From positions 1-10,159 of the forward strand of contig DCGJ01000156.1 in assembly GCA_002315495.1 (NCBI GenBank): a stretch of DNA of 10,159 nucleotides. Direction: 5' to 3'. Below are positions 6,159-10,159 of this stretch, in pieces. The notes below the pieces were generated by a model, which had not been told where the DNA came from, did no database searches, and saw only the letters and a list, made by a program, of their open reading frames with translations. The first letter of the stretch is position 1, and each line of letters begins with the position of its first letter. Both the position numbers and the translations under genes were made by a program. The stretch comes from Lachnoclostridium sp. UBA1781 (GTDB lineage: Bacteria; Bacillota; Clostridia; Lachnospirales; Lachnospiraceae).

Positions 6159-7382
6159 ATGAAAAAGAACTTTTTTGGCGGAATGCTTTCGGGCATCATT
6201 TGCACGATAATGATTGTGGTTTTGATTGGCTGTGGAAAAGATCTAAAGGATATTTTTGCATCGGCTGGAAGTCAGATGGGTGGTAATTCCCAGCAGTCTA
6301 CCGATCTTGATATTAAGACGAGTGACATCCAGGAGAAAATGGACACCATCACCAAGGTGCTTGATTATTACTACTACAAGGATATTGATAAGGAAGACTT
6401 AATCAATGGCCTCTACAAAGGGCTTGTAGACGGTGTAGGCGATCCATATACCGTTTATTATACGCCGGAGGAGTACAAAGACTTCAAGGAGTCTTCCGAT
6501 GGTGTTTATGCCGGGCTTGGCGCATCGGTAACGACCGACAAGAACGGAAATATTCAGATTGTAAAACCATTTAAGGACGGACCGGCGGATAAGGCCGGAA
6601 TTAAGCCGGGTGATATTCTGACGAAAATTGACGGTGAGGATTCCATTGGAATGGACCTTAGCACAGCGGTTACAAAGATAAAAGGTGAGGCTGGAACGAT
6701 TGTAAAGCTGGAAATCTACAGAGACGGCAAATATCTGAATTTCGAGGTTACTCGCGGATATATTGAAGTGCCGACGGTAGAGTATAAGATGTTGGAAGGC
6801 AACATCGGTTACATCGCGGTATCCAGCTTTGATGATGTTACTACCAATCAGTTCATTGGTGCGGTAGACGATCTCACGGAGCAGGGGATGGTATCCCTGA
6901 TTGTTGACCTTCGTGATAACCCTGGCGGACTACTTTCCGCAGTTACGGATATGCTTTCCAGAATCGTTCCAAAGGGCGATTTGCTGGTATACATGGAGGA
7001 TAAGTACGGTAACAAGGAAACCTACAAATCCACATCGAAGGAAACGGTCGAAGTTCCGATAGCGGTTCTGATTAACGGTAACAGTGCGAGTGCCTCCGAG
7101 GTATTCAGTGGATGTCTTCAGTCCTATGGGCTGGCTGCTTTGATTGGTACGCAGAGCTTTGGTAAGGGTATCGTTCAGACGATTGTACCGCTCGACGACG
7201 GTTCTGCAATTAAGGTGACCATTTCCTCTTATTACACTCCGTCGGATGTATGTATTCATGGAATTGGATTGACTCCGGATGTAAAGGTTGAATTAACGGA
7301 GGAGACTTCCATGGTTGGTGATCTGGAGGTTGACAATCAGGTACAGGCAGCAATTGACTACCTGAAGGGAAAGACGAAATAA
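6159..7382 (+). CDS. ctpA: S41-family C-terminal processing peptidase (CtpA/Prc type), predicted lipoprotein
   Basis: A 407-residue serine protease that acts outside the membrane on protein C-termini. Residues 9-24 are hydrophobic and end in LIGC, a lipobox with Cys25, so the enzyme is probably lipid-anchored. A linker and a helical N-terminal region (56-112) precede a PDZ domain (about 113-198, with GPADKAGIKPGD). The S41 core follows: DLRDNPGG (250-257), catalytic Ser311 in GNSASASE, Lys336 in FGKG and Gln340, at the spacing seen in Prc (Ser to Lys 25 residues, Lys to Gln 4). The start is the ATG at 6159, with GGAGGG (6147-6152) 6 bases upstream; an in-frame ATG at 6132 lies inside the preceding gene. 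As I recall, a CtpB-type gene also lies near ftsEX in Bacillus, so the location may be conserved. The assignment to a particular Ctp subgroup is uncertain. Confidence 0.94.
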   Translation: MKKNFFGGMLSGIICTIMIVVLIGCGKDLKDIFASAGSQMGGNSQQSTDLDIKTSDIQEKMDTITKVLDYYYYKDIDKEDLINGLYKGLVDGVGDPYTVYYTPEEYKDFKESSDGVYAGLGASVTTDKNGNIQIVKPFKDGPADKAGIKPGDILTKIDGEDSIGMDLSTAVTKIKGEAGTIVKLEIYRDGKYLNFEVTRGYIEVPTVEYKMLEGNIGYIAVSSFDDVTTNQFIGAVDDLTEQGMVSLIVDLRDNPGGLLSAVTDMLSRIVPKGDLLVYMEDKYGNKETYKSTSKETVEVPIAVLINGNSASASEVFSGCLQSYGLAALIGTQSFGKGIVQTIVPLDDGSAIKVTISSYYTPSDVCIHGIGLTPDVKVELTEETSMVGDLEVDNQVQAAIDYLKGKTK

Positions 7383-7395
7383 GATTAGCAAAATG

Positions 7396-7429
7396 CGGGC
7401 GTCCGGGGTAACCTCGTCGCCCGTTTTTT
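7396..7429 (+). terminator. Intrinsic terminator after the S41 protease gene
   Basis: CGGGCG (7396-7401) pairs with CGCCCG (7418-7423). Inside it a second short stem, CGGGG (7404-7408) with CCTCG (7412-7416), closes a TAA loop. Six T follow (7424-7429). Confidence 0.88.
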
Positions 7430-7464
7430 CATACAAAGTTTTTCGGGATTCTCTGCATTTTGGC

Positions 7465-7493
7465 TTGCATTTTTCAACATCGTATTGTATAAT
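7465..7493 (+). promoter_or_regulatory. Sigma-A type promoter of the ACT-hom operon
   Basis: TTGCAT (7465-7470) and a perfect TATAAT (7488-7493) are separated by exactly 17 bases. Transcription would begin near 7500, leaving a leader of about 80 bases before the ACT gene. The promoter follows a terminator directly, which supports a new unit starting here. Confidence 0.8.
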
Positions 7494-7504
7494 TCCACTT
7501 GCAA

Positions 7505-7556
7505 CGGACAAATGTCCATTGTATGCGGACAAAACAAACGAATGTCCGTGGTAGGC
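7505..7556 (+). repeat. Repeated GGACA/TGTCC arms in the ACT-hom leader
   Basis: Two inverted repeats: GGACA (7506-7510) with TGTCC (7513-7517), and CGGACA (7526-7531) with TGTCCG (7543-7548). The right halves are part of a 16-base direct repeat (7511-7526 and 7541-7556, 13 of 16 identical) offset by 30 bases. The elements lie just downstream of the -10, where either an operator for a dimeric repressor or alternative RNA hairpins could act. The neighbouring HTH-ACT protein is a natural candidate ligand, but this is inference. Confidence 0.6.
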
Positions 7557-7581
7557 ATACAGTTTATGAGAGAGAGGCCCT

Positions 7582-8022
7582 ATGGATTCGGAAGAATATT
7601 ATCTGGTAAAAAAACAAGCGCTTCCTGAGGTTCTCTTAAAGGTTGTGGAAGCGAATCGGTTATTGAACACAGAAAAAGATATGACCATTGGAGAAGCAGC
7701 CGAGGCCGTTGGCTTAAGTCGGAGTTCCTTTTACAAGTACAAAGAAATGGTAGTACCGTTTCACGAGAACTCCAGAGGTAAGACTGTTAACGTTATGTTG
7801 CAGGTAAATGACGAGCCGGGATTGTTGTCCCACATTTTGAATGAAATTGCCCGATGTAAGGCAAATGTTCTTACCATTCAACAGAGTATTCCAATCGGTG
7901 GAATTGCTTCGGTTGCACTTGGGTTTGAGATTTTGCCGGAGTCTTTGGAAGTACAGGAGCTGTTAGACGGAATTAAGGCAATTAAAGGCGTCCATTATCT
8001 GAAGATACTTGGCCGCGAATAA
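7582..8022 (+). CDS. pheB: PheB-like ACT domain protein with N-terminal HTH (UPF0735 type)
   Basis: A 146-residue protein of the PheB/UPF0735 type. Residues 1-30 lead into a helix-turn-helix-like segment (MTIGEAAEAVGLSRSSFYKY, 34-53). Residues 66-146 form an ACT domain, with the typical start VNVMLQVNDEPGLLSHILNEIA and a final strand VHYLKILG. ACT domains bind amino acids and act as allosteric switches. The family is often found beside hom or aromatic biosynthesis genes, but its exact role is unsettled: it may be a regulator or a feedback partner of an enzyme. The gene begins the operon, 21 bases before hom. The purine-rich stretch GAGAGAGAGG (7568-7577) serves as the binding site, although its spacing to ATG 7582 is short. 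The symbol follows the Bacillus family name; orthology in function is not shown. Confidence 0.85.
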   Translation: MDSEEYYLVKKQALPEVLLKVVEANRLLNTEKDMTIGEAAEAVGLSRSSFYKYKEMVVPFHENSRGKTVNVMLQVNDEPGLLSHILNEIARCKANVLTIQQSIPIGGIASVALGFEILPESLEVQELLDGIKAIKGVHYLKILGRE

Positions 8023-8043
8023 GAATGGAAGGAAGTTATAAAA

Positions 8044-9243
8044 ATGAATGTAGCTATTTTAGGTTATGGTACTGTAGGTTCGGGTGTATTTGACGTACTT
8101 ACCGAAAATCATGATATTATTGCCAAGCGTGTCGGTAAGTCGGTTGACATTAAGTATGTTCTTGATTTGAGAGAGTTTCCGGGAGATAAGGTGGAATCGG
8201 TTTTGGTTCACGATTACAAAACCATTATGGCTGACCCGGATGTTGATATTGTGGTTGAGGTTATGGGCGGTCTTCATCCGGCTTACGAGTTCACAAAGGA
8301 AGCTTTGGAGAAGGGCATTGCCGTATGTACCTCCAACAAGGAGCTCGTAGCAAAGCACGGTGCAGAATTTATCGAGCTTGCAAAGTCCAAGAACACCAAT
8401 TACCTGTTCGAGGCTTCTGTTGGTGGCGGTATTCCGATTATTCGTCAGCTGATTCGTTCCATCACAGCAGACGAGGTTGAGGCAATTAACGGTATTCTTA
8501 ACGGAACGACCAACTACATGATGACTGAGATGCGTGAAAAGGGCGTAAGCTTCGAGGATTGCTTGAAGGACGCACAGGCAAAGGGCTTTGCTGAGCGTAA
8601 CCCTGCAGCGGATATTGAAGGACATGATGCCTGCCGTAAGATTGCGATTTTGACTTCCCTTGCATATGGACAGCAGGTGGATTTTGAGGATATTTATACC
8701 GAGGGTATTACCGGAATTACTTCCGAGGACGTTCTTTACGCAAAGGAGCTTGGTCGTGGCATTAAGCTTCTCGGCTCCAGCTACATGAAGGACGGCAAGG
8801 TTTATGCAATGGTTGCTCCGAAGATGGTGGAGCAGACCAATCCGCTTTATCCGGTAAATGGTGTATTTAACGCCATTTTGCTTCGCGGCAATATGCTGGA
8901 TGAGGTTATGTGCTACGGTAAGGGTGCAGGAAAGCTTCCGACTGCAAGCGCTGTTGTATCTGATGTCATTGATGCTGCAAAGCACATTAACACCTTTATT
9001 CCGGTTCTTTGGGATAAGAATAAGATGGAACTTGGTAAGAAGGACGATATGACCTGCAAGTTCTTTGTCCGCGTGGCAAAGGAAGATGAGGCTGCGGCAA
9101 ATGCGGCATTTGGCAACATTTCGATTGTTCGCGTAGCTGAGCTTGATAAAGAAATCGGTTTTGTTACCGAGGAGATGAGTGAAGCCAAGTACGATGCATG
9201 TGCTTCTAAGGTAAATGTAATCAATCGAATTCGTTTGATGTAA
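8044..9243 (+). CDS. hom: Homoserine dehydrogenase
   Basis: Reduces aspartate semialdehyde to homoserine with NAD(P)H, the branch point to threonine and methionine. A Rossmann motif GYGTVGSG lies at residues 7-14, and the conserved SNKELVAKHG at 97-106. GILNGTTNYMM (150-160) and a full match to the family signature follow: A177 to K199, reading AQAKGF then NPAADIEGHDACRK. Residues about 336-399 form a short C-terminal ACT-like regulatory region (CKFFVRVAKED to the end). At 399 residues it is somewhat shorter than the Bacillus enzyme (about 430), mainly through this compact tail. A purine-rich GGAAGGAAG (8027-8035) precedes the ATG. It is cotranscribed with the ACT protein upstream; thrC and thrB are not adjacent on the right, where a convergent gene begins. 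Confidence 0.97.
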   Translation: MNVAILGYGTVGSGVFDVLTENHDIIAKRVGKSVDIKYVLDLREFPGDKVESVLVHDYKTIMADPDVDIVVEVMGGLHPAYEFTKEALEKGIAVCTSNKELVAKHGAEFIELAKSKNTNYLFEASVGGGIPIIRQLIRSITADEVEAINGILNGTTNYMMTEMREKGVSFEDCLKDAQAKGFAERNPAADIEGHDACRKIAILTSLAYGQQVDFEDIYTEGITGITSEDVLYAKELGRGIKLLGSSYMKDGKVYAMVAPKMVEQTNPLYPVNGVFNAILLRGNMLDEVMCYGKGAGKLPTASAVVSDVIDAAKHINTFIPVLWDKNKMELGKKDDMTCKFFVRVAKEDEAAANAAFGNISIVRVAELDKEIGFVTEEMSEAKYDACASKVNVINRIRLM

Positions 9244-9261
9244 CAGAACATAATTGACATG

Positions 9262-9300
9262 AAAAAAGCGGTCACCGAATGTGGTGACCGCTTTCTGCTT
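9262..9300. terminator. Bidirectional terminator between hom and the convergent gene
   Basis: AAAGCGGTCACC (9265-9276) and GGTGACCGCTTT (9283-9294) form a perfect 12-base-pair stem with a 6-base loop. On the minus strand the stem runs into six T (complement of 9262-9267); on the plus strand the tail is TTTCTGCTTT. It should stop both convergent transcripts, more strongly on the minus strand. Confidence 0.9.
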
Positions 9301-9311
9301 TATTCAGTTTC

Positions 9312-9884
9312 TTATTCCGGATCGGACTCGTCAGCGTTCACTGCTTCAACAGCCTCATCTGCAGCATCCTCAATCGTGATATTGATTTCGGAAGCCTCGT
9401 CCTTAACAGCCTCGAGCTCTGCATCAACCAAATCTGCAGGATCCTCTGCATTCTCGGCCTCGCCATTTGCCTCAGCAAGCTTCTCGGATACATAATCCTT
9501 AACAACGGAAGCCTTCTCGGCAGCAACCTTTGCGGCCTTGGAAGCATTTACTGCAACAACATGGCTAATCTCACCAGCCTTGCCGTAAGCTTTCTTTGCA
9601 ACAACGGAAGCCTTTTCCTTCAACTCAGCAATTTTCTGTTCTCTGGTCTTAGCACCTTCTTCGGATGCGTCTTCCGCAGCTTCTGCTTCTTCCTCTGCTT
9701 CTTCAAGATCAGCAGCGTTCATCAAAGCCTCAGCCTCTTCCTCGGTAAGTTCAATCACTTCAGCATCGTCGTCAAGGAAATCTTCCTCATCGTACTCGGC
9801 GTTGGATTCCTGGTTCTTCTTAAAGAGGTAGTAAGCTCCGCCGGCGAGAGCAGCAACAATTGCAACTTTGGTAAATTTCTTCAT
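9312..9884 (-). CDS. Membrane-anchored, highly charged helical protein of unknown function
   Basis: A 190-residue protein that I do not recognise as a named family; its layout recalls YtxH-like proteins. Residues 4-21 form one hydrophobic helix (FTKVAIVAALAGGAYYLF), with no lipobox or clear cleavage site, so the protein is probably anchored. Residues 29-77 are strongly acidic (EEDFLDDD and repeated EEAE). Residues 80-144 are Lys/Ala/Glu-rich and almost certainly helical, containing five tandem 11-residue units from residue 90, with EKASVV recurring 33 residues apart (90-95 and 123-128). The tail (145-190) is again acidic. The start is the ATG at 9884-9882, since AAGGAGA lies about 7 bases upstream on this strand; an ATG ten codons earlier lacks such a site. 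It has its own promoter and terminator, so it is a single-gene unit. A structural or stress-protective envelope role is only a guess. Confidence 0.88.
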   Translation of the reverse strand: MKKFTKVAIVAALAGGAYYLFKKNQESNAEYDEEDFLDDDAEVIELTEEEAEALMNAADLEEAEEEAEAAEDASEEGAKTREQKIAELKEKASVVAKKAYGKAGEISHVVAVNASKAAKVAAEKASVVKDYVSEKLAEANGEAENAEDPADLVDAELEAVKDEASEINITIEDAADEAVEAVNADESDPE

Positions 9885-9936
9885 AATTCGTCTCCTTTCA
9901 GTGTAAAACGTCATAATTTGCCGTTTTCTTGATTCT

Positions 9937-9965
9937 ATTATATGTCATTCGTTTTGAAATGAAAA
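9937..9965 (-). promoter_or_regulatory. Promoter of the minus-strand membrane protein gene
   Basis: Read on the minus strand, TTTTCA (complement of 9960-9965) and a perfect TATAAT (complement of 9937-9942) are separated by 17 bases. Transcription would start about 45 bases before the ATG. Confidence 0.75.
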
Positions 9966-10016
9966 GAAGAATATCGAACAGTTTTGAGCCAAATGCGGGG
10001 CGTTTCGGATTATTTT

Positions 10017-10075
10017 GCAAAAATCGAAAAAAATTAAAATTAATGCTTGCAAAATAGAAAGTCATACAGTATAAT
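10017..10075 (+). promoter_or_regulatory. Promoter of the tRNA-Gln gene with A/T-rich upstream element
   Basis: TTGCAA (10047-10052) and TATAAT (10070-10075) are 17 bases apart. Immediately upstream, 10017-10045 is made of A and T tracts, like the UP elements of strong stable-RNA promoters. The transcript would start about 35 bases before the tRNA. A leader hairpin, CTGAGA (10087-10092) with TCTCAG (10101-10106), may mark processing. Confidence 0.78.
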
Positions 10076-10115
10076 GAACATCGTCGCTGAGAGAGATACT
10101 TCTCAGTCGGAATAT

Positions 10116-10159
10116 TGGGCTATCGCCAAACGGTAAGGCAACGGACTCTGACTCCGTCA
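10116..10159 (+). tRNA. tRNA-Gln (anticodon CTG), 5' part; continues beyond window
   Basis: The sequence begins with acceptor strand TGGGCTA and a D-arm (GCCAAACGGTAAGGC) closely matching bacterial tRNA-Gln. The anticodon stem ACGGA (10141-10145) pairs with TCCGT (10153-10157) around the loop CTCTGAC, placing anticodon CTG at 10148-10150, which reads the CAG codon for glutamine. The variable loop, T-arm and acceptor 3' strand lie outside the window. Other tRNAs may follow. Confidence 0.93.

Noticed and set aside
7505..7556. Short repeats considered as a CRISPR array remnant
   Set aside because: Only two imperfect units, with inverted arms inside each and no cas genes; position after a -10 fits a leader or operator better.
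7494..7581. Leader of the ACT-hom operon considered as a T-box or known riboswitch
   Set aside because: At about 80 bases it is too short for a T-box, and I see neither a T-box consensus nor a terminator hairpin before the ACT gene.
8059..8985. Long open frame on the minus strand (308 codons) opposite homoserine dehydrogenase
   Set aside because: It lies fully antisense to hom, whose family signatures are unambiguous. The translated product resembles no known family and has no ribosome binding site.
9561..9932. Plus-strand open frame opposite the charged membrane protein gene
   Set aside because: Phe/Ser/Leu-rich composition is the complement of Lys/Glu/Ala codons. The minus-strand gene has promoter, binding site and terminator; this frame has none.
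10087..10106. Hairpin before the tRNA considered as a terminator or separate small RNA
   Set aside because: Only six base pairs and no T run; it lies between the tRNA promoter and the tRNA, so a processed leader is simpler.

Overview
The window looks like a chromosomal segment of a low-to-moderate GC Firmicute, most likely a clostridial (Lachnospiraceae-type) anaerobe. The reasons are strong GGAGG-like ribosome binding sites, sigma-A type promoters, a CdaR-family regulator beside ftsEX, a DUF4358-like lipoprotein, and a PheB-type ACT protein in front of hom. This family assignment is inference from gene content. I see no phage, insertion sequence, CRISPR array or other mobile element.

Layout, left to right. 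Positions 1-191 hold the 3' end of a sensor histidine kinase. A CdaR/PucR-type regulator (276-1361) follows, with its own extended -10 promoter and a likely terminator. Next is a cell-division and cell-wall block: ftsE (1460-2509), ftsX (2502-3422, TTG start overlapping ftsE) and a coiled-coil M23 peptidoglycan peptidase (3436-4815), closed by a strong hairpin terminator. A second pair encodes two lipoproteins: a DUF4358-like plus transglutaminase-like protein (4918-6144) and an S41 C-terminal processing peptidase with a PDZ domain (6159-7382), also ended by a terminator. A well-formed promoter and a leader carrying repeated GGACA/TGTCC arms then lead into an amino-acid operon: a PheB-like HTH-ACT protein (7582-8022) and homoserine dehydrogenase (8044-9243). 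A bidirectional terminator separates this from a convergent minus-strand gene for a membrane-anchored, highly charged helical protein (9312-9884). The window ends inside a tRNA-Gln(CTG) gene with its own promoter.

How the genes probably work together. FtsE (ATPase) and FtsX (membrane subunit) form a transporter-like complex that switches on a peptidoglycan hydrolase outside the cell. The adjacent coiled-coil M23 protein is the obvious partner, and its zinc-site residues look intact. The S41 protease and the transglutaminase-like lipoprotein would act on the same outer face of the membrane, perhaps trimming or controlling envelope proteins. The ACT protein and Hom belong to the aspartate-family (threonine/methionine) pathway.

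The most unusual items are a 117-residue charge-segregated N-terminal extension on FtsE (an acidic block, then a basic block) with a possible internal start for a normal-length FtsE; the DUF4358-transglutaminase fusion; the repeated GGACA/TGTCC leader of the ACT-hom operon; and five tandem 11-residue helical repeats in the minus-strand membrane protein. I found no clearly new multi-gene system.
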